A stretch of 64,000 nucleotides of DNA from Oxalicibacterium faecigallinarum (GTDB lineage Bacteria > Pseudomonadota > Gammaproteobacteria > Burkholderiales > Burkholderiaceae_D), in NCBI RefSeq assembly GCF_014635705.1, contig NZ_BMDI01000001.1:310001-374000 (forward strand), given 5' to 3'. The notes under the pieces are model-generated. The model worked only from the letters and a program-made list of their open reading frames with translations. It had not been told where the DNA came from and searched no databases. Made by a program: the position numbers and the translations under genes. Below are positions 17,326-26,436 of this stretch, piece after piece (the stretch's first letter is position 1; each line of letters opens with the position of its first letter).

Positions 17326-18525
17326 ATGTCGGATAACCAATTTCTCATTCGTTCGCCGCTTGTCAGTCCGGCGCATCAGATTCTTGGCTACGAGTTGTCC
17401 TGGTACAGCAGCGTGGAAGGTGGTGCGCTGTCTGGTGATGAAGAATTGCTGGCGCTGACTTCCTTTGCGTCTTCTCAATTGATCAAGAGTGACGGCACAT
17501 GGCTGCTTGGCAGCCTGATTCTGTTTTTTGAAGTCACGCCGGCGGTGCTGGCCTCTGAACAGATCGAGGTACTGCCGCCCGCTAACACGGTATTCCGCAT
17601 GACACTGGCTGATCTGTCGGACGGTGATACGCTGGAACGCGCGCGCGCCTTGCGTCAGCTCGGTTACGGCATTTCGCTTTGTAATGCGGATGATTTGCCA
17701 ACTGATAGCCCGTTGCTGTCTGTGATCTCGCATGCCGAGGGCGCGTTCGGTAAGTCGGCTAGCAACGTCGCTCTCTTCAAACAGGCTGGTGTGCAGACTC
17801 TGGTGCGGCAAGTCGACGACTGGGATACCTTTGACGCTTGTCTGGCGGACGGTCTGCCCGTATTCATCGGCAATCTATACAACAAGCCACGCGTGCTGAC
17901 CACGCCCAAGGGATTGAGCCCGGCGCAGGTCATCATCGTGCAGTTGATGGACATGGTGCGCAAGAATGCCGATGTACGACAGCTGGAAGAAGTGCTCAAG
18001 CGCGATGCAGCGCTGTCCTATAAATTGTTCCGATACATCAACAGCGCCAGTTTCGGGCTTGGCGTGGAAATCCAGTCCTTGCGTCACGCCGTGACCATGC
18101 TGGGGTATTCGCCGTTGTACCGCTGGTTGTCGCTGCTGCTGGCTGCCCTCAGCGACAACAGCCAGGCGGCCTTGCTGATGCAGACAGCCATCGTGCGCGG
18201 CCGGATTGCCGAGCTTGCAGGGCACGGGATTCTGCCAAAGCATGAAGCCGAGAATCTGTTCGTGGTTGGTATGTTCTCCTTGCTGGATCGCCTCCTGGGT
18301 ATGCCGATGAACGACGTGCTCGGACATATCCATTTGTCGGATGCGGTTTCACAGGCCTTGCTCACGCGGGATGGCATGTATGGTCCGTTCCTCACATTGG
18401 CTGAATCATGTGAAAAAGACAATGGCCCGCTGGCAGCCACGGCCGATTCGCTGTTTATCCGGGCGCGACAGATCAACGAAGCACATCTGGAAGCACTGGC
18501 CTGGTCGCAGAAAATCAAGCCTTGA
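17326..18525 (+). CDS. HDOD-domain protein with degenerate EAL domain
   Basis: About 399 residues of the YuxH type. The N-terminal part resembles an EAL domain, but the EAL/EVL catalytic motif reads YELSW and other acidic metal ligands are not evident, so c-di-GMP phosphodiesterase activity is unlikely. From about residue 195, an HDOD domain is clear (LSPAQVIIVQLMDMVRKNAD, RYINSASFG, HAVTMLGYSPLYRWLSLLLA). The ATG at 17326 is chosen over TTG 17314, and neither has a strong ribosome binding site. It lies between cheZ and flhB and may link c-di-GMP sensing to motility. Confidence 0.8.
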   Translation: MSDNQFLIRSPLVSPAHQILGYELSWYSSVEGGALSGDEELLALTSFASSQLIKSDGTWLLGSLILFFEVTPAVLASEQIEVLPPANTVFRMTLADLSDGDTLERARALRQLGYGISLCNADDLPTDSPLLSVISHAEGAFGKSASNVALFKQAGVQTLVRQVDDWDTFDACLADGLPVFIGNLYNKPRVLTTPKGLSPAQVIIVQLMDMVRKNADVRQLEEVLKRDAALSYKLFRYINSASFGLGVEIQSLRHAVTMLGYSPLYRWLSLLLAALSDNSQAALLMQTAIVRGRIAELAGHGILPKHEAENLFVVGMFSLLDRLLGMPMNDVLGHIHLSDAVSQALLTRDGMYGPFLTLAESCEKDNGPLAATADSLFIRARQINEAHLEALAWSQKIKP

Positions 18526-18759
18526 CGCATCGAGCCGGCGTTCTTGTTGGCGCCGTCTCACGTTGAACATCAGTCCATTTCTGATTTGACGTCGCTCCGT
18601 CCCGCCTTTGCCTGCAATTCGTGCAGAGCAGAAACATTAATAGCGGGTAGTTTCCCTTCTTATTCCCCCGATGGCCGCGTCGCTTTCTGACCAATAATCG
18701 CACTCATCGGTCCGTATGGCGTCATTCCCGACCCAAACCGGACTGCTCAGGAGTCGGCC
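18526..18759 (+). promoter_or_regulatory. Intergenic region upstream of flhB
   Basis: 234 bases between the HDOD gene and flhB. I see no open frame with a supported start and no clear sigma-28 site. It probably holds the FlhDC-dependent class II promoter for flhB-flhA-flhF-flhG-fliA-motCD. An FlhDC box could not be identified by eye. Confidence 0.4.
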
Positions 18760-19920
18760 TTGGCTGAAGAAAGTGATCTCGAAAAGACGGAACCCGCGTC
18801 ACCGCGCAAGCTGGAAAAGGCGCGGGAAGAGGGCGACGTCCCCCGTTCGCGTGAGCTGGCAACGTGTACGTTGCTGCTCGGCGCTGGCGCGGCTTTCTGG
18901 TTCACAGGTGGCAGCATGATCAATCAGATCAACACCATGCTGTCCTCCGGCCTGTCATTCAACCGTGACATGGCATTCGACATGAATCTCCTGCTGACGC
19001 ATACCGCGTCGCAAATCATCGATCTGCTGATCGCTTTCCTTCCGGCTGCCCTGATTTTGATCGTGGTGGCGCTGGCTTCTCCCATGCTCATTGGTGGCTG
19101 GCTGTTTAGCGCCAAGGCACTGCAACCCAATTTCGCACGCATGAACCCGATCAAGGGACTGGGCAACATGGTCTCGACGCGTGCAGCAGTCGAACTCGGC
19201 AAGGCAATTGGTAAAACTTTGCTGGTCGGTTGCATTGCCTATACGGTCATCCGGTTTGAAATTGACGCTGTGATGGCATTGAGCGTCGAGTCGCTGAAAA
19301 CCGGCGCAGAGCATCTTGGTCATCTGATGCTGCTGACTTTCACCTTTATTGCCAGTGGTCTGATCATCATCGCCGCAGTTGATGCGCCGTATCAGATGTG
19401 GCAGCACGCCAAGAAACTGATGATGACCCGTCAGGAAGTGCGTCAGGAAGCCAAGGAATCCGACGGTAACCCAGAGATCAAGGCCAAGATTCGTCAGACC
19501 CAGCGTGCCATGGCACGTCGTCGCATGATGACCGAAATACCAACCGCGGACGTCGTCGTAACCAACCCGACCCACTTTGCCGTGGCACTGAAGTATTCGG
19601 AAAACGGCATGCGCGCACCGAAGGTCGTCGCCAAAGGTGCCGATGAAGTGGCCGCCAAAATCCGCGAGATCGCGATTGAAAACAATGTGGTGTTGCTCGA
19701 GGCGCCGCCGCTCGCACGTGCATTGTTCCGTCACACCGAGCTGGGCGATGAAATCCCGGAAGGCCTTTATGTCGCCGTTGCCGAGGTCCTGGCCTACGTC
19801 TTCCAGCTGCGCGCCTATAGCAAACATGGCGGGCAACGTCCGCAAAAACCGGTCGATCTGGATGTGCCACCACAGATGGATCCTCTTAACCCTGCTGCAC
19901 AAAACGGTACAAAACAATGA
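18760..19920 (+). CDS. flhB: Flagellar type III export protein FlhB
   Basis: Export gate protein that switches substrate specificity from rod/hook to filament. 386 residues. Four membrane helices lie in the first about 220 residues, and the cytoplasmic domain contains the autocleavage motif NPTH (in VVTNPTHFAVALKY). The start is TTG 18760 (protein MAEESDLEKTEPASPRKLEKA), with CAGGAG upstream. flhA overlaps it by four bases (ATGA). Confidence 0.96.
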   Translation: MAEESDLEKTEPASPRKLEKAREEGDVPRSRELATCTLLLGAGAAFWFTGGSMINQINTMLSSGLSFNRDMAFDMNLLLTHTASQIIDLLIAFLPAALILIVVALASPMLIGGWLFSAKALQPNFARMNPIKGLGNMVSTRAAVELGKAIGKTLLVGCIAYTVIRFEIDAVMALSVESLKTGAEHLGHLMLLTFTFIASGLIIIAAVDAPYQMWQHAKKLMMTRQEVRQEAKESDGNPEIKAKIRQTQRAMARRRMMTEIPTADVVVTNPTHFAVALKYSENGMRAPKVVAKGADEVAAKIREIAIENNVVLLEAPPLARALFRHTELGDEIPEGLYVAVAEVLAYVFQLRAYSKHGGQRPQKPVDLDVPPQMDPLNPAAQNGTKQ

Positions 19921-22004
19921 ACAGCCTGAATTTGCCCTCATGGATGGCGGGTACCAATTCGCGTGTGATCGCTGCACCAATTCTCATCGTCCTCATGCTG
20001 GCGATGATGGTATTGCCTCTGCCGGCCTTGGCGCTGGATATGCTGTTCACCTTCAATCTGGCCTTGTCGATCATTGTCCTGCTGACGGCCTTGTACACCG
20101 TCAAGCCCCTGGACTTCATGGTGTTTCCAACCGTGTTGCTGGTGACCACGATGCTGCGTCTGTCGTTGAACGTGGCTTCCACACGTGTCGTGCTGACCGA
20201 AGGCCACGCCGGTCCGGATGCAGCAGGCAAGGTGATCGAAGCGTTCGGTCACTTCCTGATCGGCGGCAACTACACCGTCGGTATCGTGGTGTTCATCATC
20301 CTGACCATCATCAACTTCACCGTCGTGACCAAAGGTGCGGGCCGTATTGCGGAAGTTGGTGCGCGTTTCGCTCTGGATGCGATGCCAGGCAAGCAGATGG
20401 CGATCGATGCAGATCTGAACGCTGGTCTGATTGGTGAACAGGATGCGCGCATGCGTCGTACGCAAGTGGCACAGGAGGCCGAGTTCTACGGTGCGATGGA
20501 CGGTGCAAGCAAATACGTTCGGGGCGATGCGATCGCCGGCATCATCATCACCGTCATCAACATCGTTGGCGGTCTGATCGTCGGCATGATCCAGCATGAC
20601 ATGGCATTCTCGAACGCGATTGAAAACTACACCTTGCTGGCCATCGGTGATGGTCTGGTGGCGCAGTTGCCATCGCTGATCATCTCGACCGCGGCCGGTA
20701 TCATCGTGTCGCGCGTGGCCAGCGATCAGGACATCGGCGGCCAGCTGATCGGCCAGTTGTTTGCCCGTTCACAAGTGCTGTACATTGCCGCCGGCATCAT
20801 TGGCGGCATGGGCGTGATTCCCGGCATGCCACACGTTGCCTTTCTGTTTCTGGCTGGCGTTCTGGCTGGTGCCGGCTACCTGATCGCACAGCGCGCCAAG
20901 AATGCACCGCAGGTCGAGGCCGAAGTCGCACAACCCCCAGCCGCTGCACCGGAAGTCGAAGAAGCAAGCTGGAACGATATCGTGCAAGTCGATACGCTGG
21001 GCCTAGAAGTGGGCTATCGCCTGATTCCGCTGGTCGATAAGGCACAGAGCGGCGAACTGCTGCGTCGCATCAAAGGTATTCGCAAGAAGTTTGCACAGGA
21101 AGTGGGTTTCCTCTCGCCACCAGTGCATATTCGCGACAACCTCGAACTCAAGCCATCGGCTTACCGCATCACGCTCAAGGGTGTGGAAGTCGGTAACGGA
21201 GAAGCACATGCGGGTCAGTATCTGGCGATCAATCCTGGCATGGTCACCGGTACCTTGCCCGGCGCTGTGACCAGCGATCCGGCGTTTGGTCTGCCTGCGA
21301 CATGGATCGATTCGCACATGCGCGATCAGGCGCAAGGCATGGGGTACACCGTGGTAGACGCGGGCACCGTCGTTGCAACCCATCTGAATCATCTGATCAC
21401 CACGCACGCATCGGAACTGCTGGGTCGTCAGGAAGTGCAGGCATTGCTGGATCATCTGACCAAGGAATCGCCCAAACTGGTCGAGGACCTGGTGCCGAAG
21501 CTGATGACCTTGTCGGCACTGCAAAAAGTGCTGCAAAACCTGCTGATCGAAGGCGTGCACATCCGCGATATGCACACCATCATCGAAACCCTGACCGAGC
21601 ACGCTGCCTACACGCAGGACGTCAACGATCTGACTGCACTGGTCCGCGTTGCACTGGGTCGTGCCATCGTGCAGCAACTGTTCCCTTCGTCCAACGAACT
21701 GTCGGTGATGACGCTCGACAATCGTCTGGAGCGTCTGTTGATGCAAGCCATGCAGTCCAACGGTGCCGATGGTGCAGGGATCGAACCAGGTCTGGCAGAT
21801 ACCATCGCCGCGCAGGCAGAAGCCGCCACGCGCCAACAAGAACAAATGGGACTGACACCAGTGTTGCTGGTACCGGCCCAACTCAGAACCTTGCTCTCGC
21901 GCTTCCTGCGCCGTGCAATTCCACAATTGAAGGTGTTGTCGCACGCAGAAGTGCCTGACACCAAAACCATCAGGGTAACCAGCCTAGTCGGAGGTCAAGT
22001 ATGA
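19917..22004 (+). CDS. flhA: Flagellar type III export protein FlhA
   Basis: Export ring protein that uses proton motive force. 695 residues: eight membrane helices in the first about 320, including the FHIPEP-type region (TMLRLSLNVASTR, GARFALDAMPGKQMAIDADL), then the large cytoplasmic docking domain. ATG 19917 overlaps the flhB stop and flhF overlaps its end by four bases, indicating tight translational coupling. Confidence 0.97.
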   Translation: MNSLNLPSWMAGTNSRVIAAPILIVLMLAMMVLPLPALALDMLFTFNLALSIIVLLTALYTVKPLDFMVFPTVLLVTTMLRLSLNVASTRVVLTEGHAGPDAAGKVIEAFGHFLIGGNYTVGIVVFIILTIINFTVVTKGAGRIAEVGARFALDAMPGKQMAIDADLNAGLIGEQDARMRRTQVAQEAEFYGAMDGASKYVRGDAIAGIIITVINIVGGLIVGMIQHDMAFSNAIENYTLLAIGDGLVAQLPSLIISTAAGIIVSRVASDQDIGGQLIGQLFARSQVLYIAAGIIGGMGVIPGMPHVAFLFLAGVLAGAGYLIAQRAKNAPQVEAEVAQPPAAAPEVEEASWNDIVQVDTLGLEVGYRLIPLVDKAQSGELLRRIKGIRKKFAQEVGFLSPPVHIRDNLELKPSAYRITLKGVEVGNGEAHAGQYLAINPGMVTGTLPGAVTSDPAFGLPATWIDSHMRDQAQGMGYTVVDAGTVVATHLNHLITTHASELLGRQEVQALLDHLTKESPKLVEDLVPKLMTLSALQKVLQNLLIEGVHIRDMHTIIETLTEHAAYTQDVNDLTALVRVALGRAIVQQLFPSSNELSVMTLDNRLERLLMQAMQSNGADGAGIEPGLADTIAAQAEAATRQQEQMGLTPVLLVPAQLRTLLSRFLRRAIPQLKVLSHAEVPDTKTIRVTSLVGGQV

Positions 22005-23332
22005 ACGTCAGAAAATTTACCGCACCCACATCGCGTGAAGCGTGGCATCTGGTACGCGAGGCGCTCGGTGCAGACGCCGTCATTCTCTCCAATCGCTCGG
22101 TGGAAGGTGGCACGGAGATTCTGGCGCTGGCTGGTGAAGACATGGCCGCACTGGCGGCACCGGTTGTCGAAAAATCCGCGATCTCGCCACAGACGCTGGC
22201 CGCCTTGTCGACAAAGCGTGCTGAAGCGCCCGCACTGAGCTTTGCTCAACCGAATGCAGCGATCAGCATCAAGCCTGCAGCCAAAGCGACACCGGCGGCA
22301 GCACCCGCCAAGCAATCGGCCCATGCGGAGGTCGCGCCGGCAGCATCTGCATTTGATCGCAGTGAGCTGGATTCCGTAATGAACGAAATCCGCAGCATGC
22401 GTGGCATGCTCGAAATGCAGCTGGCCGAGCTGGCATGGACCGATCAGCAAAAGAAAGAGCCAGCGAAATCCAGTGTCCTGCGTGAAATGCTGGCAGCCGG
22501 TTTCAGCGCCAGCCTGTCACGCTATATGATCGAACGCATGCCGGCCGGTGCATCGCACAAGCAAGGCATGAGCTGGATTCAGGGCGTGCTCGCAAAGAAC
22601 CTGACGACCATCACCAGCGACGATGAAATTCTGGAAAAGGGTGGTGTCTATGCACTGGTTGGTCCGACCGGTGTCGGCAAAACCACGACCACGGCCAAAC
22701 TGGCCGCACGTTGCGTCATGCGTCACGGTGCCGGCAAGCTGGCGCTGATCACGACCGATGGTTATCGTATTGGCGGTTACGAGCAGTTGCGCATCTACGG
22801 CAAGATTCTTGGCGTAATGGTGCATTCGGTCAAGGATGAGGCCGATCTGCGCATCGCACTGGAAGAACTCAAAGGCAAGCACACCATCCTGATCGATACC
22901 GTCGGCGTCAGCCAGCGCGACAAGATGGTTGCCGAGCAGATTGCGATGCTGTCGGGCGCCGGTACCGAAGTCAAACGCCTGCTGTGCCTCAATGCCACCT
23001 CCAATGGCGAAACGCTGAATGAAGTGGCACGCGCCTACATGGGCGATGGTCTGGCTGGTTGCATATTGACCAAACTGGATGAAGCTGCAACCATTGGCAA
23101 TGCACTGGATGTCGCCATTCGCCAGAAATTGAATTTATACTACGTGGCAAATGGACAGCGCGTACCGGAAGACCTGCATGTCGCCAACAAGGCATATCTG
23201 GTTGACCGTGCCTTCAAGCTCAAGCGTGAAACCGCGCCGTTCCGCTTCAACGATGCGGAGATTCCGCTGGTCATGGCCAATACGGCACGTGCAATGAATG
23301 ATAAAAGTCTGCGTGAGGTGATTCTTGGCTAG
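22001..23332 (+). CDS. flhF: Flagellar biosynthesis GTPase FlhF
   Basis: SRP-type GTPase that sets flagellar position and number. 443 residues with a basic/alanine-rich N-terminal B domain, an N domain, and a G domain starting near residue 215 with P-loop GPTGVGKTTTTAKLA, then TTDGYRIGGYEQL, IDTVGVSQRD and LTKLDEAA. It overlaps flhA by four bases and flhG by eight. Confidence 0.96.
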   Translation: MNVRKFTAPTSREAWHLVREALGADAVILSNRSVEGGTEILALAGEDMAALAAPVVEKSAISPQTLAALSTKRAEAPALSFAQPNAAISIKPAAKATPAAAPAKQSAHAEVAPAASAFDRSELDSVMNEIRSMRGMLEMQLAELAWTDQQKKEPAKSSVLREMLAAGFSASLSRYMIERMPAGASHKQGMSWIQGVLAKNLTTITSDDEILEKGGVYALVGPTGVGKTTTTAKLAARCVMRHGAGKLALITTDGYRIGGYEQLRIYGKILGVMVHSVKDEADLRIALEELKGKHTILIDTVGVSQRDKMVAEQIAMLSGAGTEVKRLLCLNATSNGETLNEVARAYMGDGLAGCILTKLDEAATIGNALDVAIRQKLNLYYVANGQRVPEDLHVANKAYLVDRAFKLKRETAPFRFNDAEIPLVMANTARAMNDKSLREVILG

Positions 23333-24149
23333 TTTTGAATGTGATCAGGCTGAAGGGCTGCGCCGCCTGCTTGCAGGGCCACGGCCACGCATCTTCACAT
23401 TCCTTTCCACGACATCGGTCGCTGACAAGGGCACCATGCTCGTCAATCTGGGTGCTTCGCTCGCTGAATGCGGTCGTGATGTGGTCATGCTCGATGCGTG
23501 CACCTCGGATCAGGGGCTGGTGCATCGCATGGGCGCAGAGGTCAGCGCAACCTTGCTGGATGTTTCACGTCAGCATCGTGCGTTCGATCAGGCAGTGCAG
23601 ATGATGCCCCAGGGCTTTCGTCTGGCGTCGCTGACGACGGGTTCGCGCCGTGCGATGACGCATGATCTGGTGGAGTCGCGTCGCCTCGCCAATACCTTTC
23701 ATGTACTGGCTGCACAAGCCGACGTCGTAGTGGTCGATGCCGAGCTGGATGATGCGGATGCCTTGCCACTGAATGTGCTGGCCAATGGCGATATCGTGAT
23801 TCAGGTTTCGCCTGCTGCAGCGTCGATCACGGATGCCTATGCCCTGATCAAGCGTTTGTACGCGCAGCTTGGTCGTCGTCCGTTTGGCATTCTGGTGACC
23901 GGTGCAGATGAACAAGAAGCTGCCGTCGTGTATCAGAATCTGGCGCAGGCAGCGAGTCGCTATCTGGCCATTTCCCTGTTCTCGATCGGCTCGATTCCTG
24001 ACGATGAACAGGTCACGCGTGCTGCCCGTCTGGGGCGCGCGGTGATCGATGCCTTTCCGCGTGCAGGTGCGGCGACAGCATTTCGCCGTCTGGCGCAGCG
24101 CTTCGCCGTACCGGACGCGATAGCAGGCAGAGTAGAACTCGGGGTTTGA
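23325..24149 (+). CDS. flhG: FlhG/FleN-like MinD-family protein with degenerate P-loop
   Basis: MinD/ParA-type regulator of FlhF and flagellar number. 274 residues from TTG 23325. The N-terminal DQAEGLRRLL motif, which in other FlhG proteins stimulates FlhF GTPase activity, is intact. The expected Walker A (KGGVGKT) is instead STTSVADKGT (residues 28-37), so the signature lysine and glycines are lost. Later elements (VVMLDA, VVVVDAEL) are partly kept. It overlaps flhF and is followed by fliA after four bases. ATP binding is doubtful. FlhF activation may be its remaining role. Confidence 0.85.
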   Translation: MASFECDQAEGLRRLLAGPRPRIFTFLSTTSVADKGTMLVNLGASLAECGRDVVMLDACTSDQGLVHRMGAEVSATLLDVSRQHRAFDQAVQMMPQGFRLASLTTGSRRAMTHDLVESRRLANTFHVLAAQADVVVVDAELDDADALPLNVLANGDIVIQVSPAAASITDAYALIKRLYAQLGRRPFGILVTGADEQEAAVVYQNLAQAASRYLAISLFSIGSIPDDEQVTRAARLGRAVIDAFPRAGAATAFRRLAQRFAVPDAIAGRVELGV

Positions 24150-24153
24150 TTGA

Positions 24154-24885
24154 ATGTATACAGCGGCCGGAAAATCGGACAGGGATCATCTCGTCGGCGA
24201 ACATGTGCCGCTCGTGAAGAAACTTGCGCATCAGATGAAGGCCAAACTGCCACCCAGCGTCGAAGTCGACGATCTGATTCAGGCAGGCATGATGGGACTG
24301 CTTGACGCAGTCAACCGCTACGAAGAAACACACGGTGCACAGTTCGAGACCTACGCCGTGCAGCGCATCCGTGGTGCGATGCTCGATGAGTTGCGCAGCA
24401 GCGACTGGATGCCGCGCAGCATGCGTCAGAACATGCGCAAGATCGAGATTGCGATGAACACCTTGCAGCAGCAGTTGGGCCGCGCGCCAAACGAGAGCGA
24501 GGTCGCCAAGCAGCTCAAGCTGTCACTCGCCGACTATCAGGATTTGCTCAGTGATGGTGGCGGTCATCAACTGGTCTACTACGAAGACTTTCACGACAGC
24601 GAAGACAACGAGCATTTCCTCGACCGTTATTGCACGGACGAAAGTTCGGACCCGCTGCAGAATCTGATGAACACCGGATTCCGCTCGGCGGTCATCGCTG
24701 CCATCGAAGCCTTGCCAGAGCGCGAAAAAATTCTCATGGGCCTGTATTACGAGCAGGAAATGAATCTGAAGGAAATCGGCGCGATCATGGGCGTGACCGA
24801 ATCACGTGTTTCGCAACTGCATAGTCAGGCCATTGCACGTATGCGTGCCAATTTACGGGAGAAGGCGTGGACTGGGGTAGCCTGA
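24154..24885 (+). CDS. fliA: RNA polymerase sigma factor FliA (sigma-28)
   Basis: Directs transcription of late flagellar and chemotaxis genes from TAAAGTTT-N11-GCCGATAA promoters. 243 residues with sigma region 2 (DLIQAGMMGLLDAVNRYEE, QRIRGAMLDELR), region 3 and region 4 (LPEREKILMGLYYEQEMNLKEIG, ESRVSQLHSQAI). It overlaps the motC start by 19 bases. Its anti-sigma factor flgM is in the same window. Confidence 0.97.
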   Translation: MYTAAGKSDRDHLVGEHVPLVKKLAHQMKAKLPPSVEVDDLIQAGMMGLLDAVNRYEETHGAQFETYAVQRIRGAMLDELRSSDWMPRSMRQNMRKIEIAMNTLQQQLGRAPNESEVAKQLKLSLADYQDLLSDGGGHQLVYYEDFHDSEDNEHFLDRYCTDESSDPLQNLMNTGFRSAVIAAIEALPEREKILMGLYYEQEMNLKEIGAIMGVTESRVSQLHSQAIARMRANLREKAWTGVA

Positions 24886-25607
24886 TCGGCATCACGCTGG
24901 CCGTTGGTGGCCTGCTCATCGGACAAAAGCTCGAAGGCGGTACGCTTGGGTCACTGATCCAGCCGGCCGCCTTTATCATCGTCATCGTCGGCACGATGGG
25001 CGCGGTGCTGTTGCAGAGCGGTCTGCAGAACTTCATGACCGGCATTGGCATGGCACGTCGCGTGTTCCGCGCGCATGATGATCAGTTTCCCGAACTGATG
25101 CGTACCGTGGTTGACTGGAGCATTACGGCACGTCGTGAAGGCTTGCTCAGTCTGGAAAAGCGCATTCCCGATGCCAAGGATCCTTTCATCGCGCATGGAT
25201 TGCGTCTGATTGTGGATGGCATCGAGCCACGCCGTATCCGCGAAGTGCTGGATATGGAAATCGGCGTCTATGAAACCAAACAGCGTCTGGCCGCCAAGAT
25301 ATGGGAAGCGGCCGGTGGCTATGCGCCGACCATCGGTATTCTCGGTGCCGTGCTGGGTTTGATTCATGTGATGGAAAACCTGTCCGATCCGGAACGTCTC
25401 GGCAGCGGTATTGCCATCGCTTTTGTCGCTACCATTTATGGTGTCGGCTTTGCCAATCTGGTGTTCCTGCCAATTTCCAACAAGCTCAAGGCGCTGGTCA
25501 ATCGTGATGTGTTCCGTCACGAGTTGCTGGCCGAGGCGTTTGCCGGCATTGCCGCCGGCGACAATCCGCGCCTGATTGAAGAGCGCATGGCAATTTATCT
25601 GCTCTGA
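24867..25607 (+). CDS. motC: Flagellar motor protein MotC (second stator, MotA family)
   Basis: Second MotA-type stator subunit. 246 residues with four membrane helices, the short form like PomA and P. aeruginosa MotC. The conserved helix 3 block reads GYAPTIGILGAVLGLIHVM. The GTG start at 24867 lies inside the fliA end, preceded by GGGAGAAGGC. It pairs with the next gene. Confidence 0.93.
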   Translation: MDWGSLIGITLAVGGLLIGQKLEGGTLGSLIQPAAFIIVIVGTMGAVLLQSGLQNFMTGIGMARRVFRAHDDQFPELMRTVVDWSITARREGLLSLEKRIPDAKDPFIAHGLRLIVDGIEPRRIREVLDMEIGVYETKQRLAAKIWEAAGGYAPTIGILGAVLGLIHVMENLSDPERLGSGIAIAFVATIYGVGFANLVFLPISNKLKALVNRDVFRHELLAEAFAGIAAGDNPRLIEERMAIYLL

Positions 25608-25626
25608 CGGCAGATCAGGACGAGTC

Positions 25627-26436
25627 ATGCGACGCAGACGCCGATACGACGACGATCAGGACAACCACGAACGCTGGCTGGTTTCTTACGCCGATTTCAT
25701 CACGCTGCTGTTTGCGTTCTTTGTCGTGATGTATGCCGTGTCGTCTGTCAATGAAGGCAAGTATCGTGTGCTGTCCGATTCGCTGGGGATCGCCTTCAGC
25801 GGTTTGCGTCCGCAGGCACCCGTAGTCGATTCACCGATTGAATCGCAAAGGCCGGCTTTGCCATTGCCGATGCCCGCACCGCGTCGCGCCAATCCCAACG
25901 TCAACGCGGTAAAAAAAGAGCGTGAGCAGATGACCGGTATCGCGCGCGATCTGCTGGCGGCAATGGCGCCGCTGATTGATCAGGGCAAGGTTCGCGTCAC
26001 GCAGACCGATCGCGGCGTCAGCGTCGAGATCAATGCCAGCGTCCTGTTTGCACCGGCGGATGCCAAACTCAGTGCGCAGTCCGAAAAGACGCTGCGTGCC
26101 GTCGCCGAGGTGCTGACCAAGGTCGATAATTCGATCCAGGTCGAAGGGCATACGGACAACATACCGATCAACAATCCCATCTTCCCGTCAAACTGGGAAT
26201 TGTCGGCGGTCCGCGCCAGCAGTGTGGTACGCCTGTTCATCGATGCAGGCATTAGTGAAAAACGCCTGCTGGCTGTCGGCCATGGTGCCAATCAGCCGGT
26301 TGATACCAACGATACGGCTGACGGCCGTCTGCGCAATCGTCGCGTACAACTGATGATTCTTTCCAAGATTCCCGAAACGATCACGGAAGTCCCGATTTCT
26401 TCCGCTGCCCCAGTTCAGTCATCCGAATCCCCATAA
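25627..26436 (+). CDS. motD: Flagellar motor protein MotD (second stator, MotB family)
   Basis: MotB-type partner of MotC. 269 residues. After a basic MRRRRRYDDD start, the helix carries the ion-binding aspartate in VSYADFITLLFAFFVVMYA, and an OmpA-like peptidoglycan-binding domain spans about 135-260 (VEGHTDNIPINNPIFPSNWE, NRRVQLMIL). The frame opens at 25576, but ATG 25627 after CAGGACGAGTC gives the family N-terminus. It ends the large motility operon. Confidence 0.93.
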   Translation: MRRRRRYDDDQDNHERWLVSYADFITLLFAFFVVMYAVSSVNEGKYRVLSDSLGIAFSGLRPQAPVVDSPIESQRPALPLPMPAPRRANPNVNAVKKEREQMTGIARDLLAAMAPLIDQGKVRVTQTDRGVSVEINASVLFAPADAKLSAQSEKTLRAVAEVLTKVDNSIQVEGHTDNIPINNPIFPSNWELSAVRASSVVRLFIDAGISEKRLLAVGHGANQPVDTNDTADGRLRNRRVQLMILSKIPETITEVPISSAAPVQSSESP

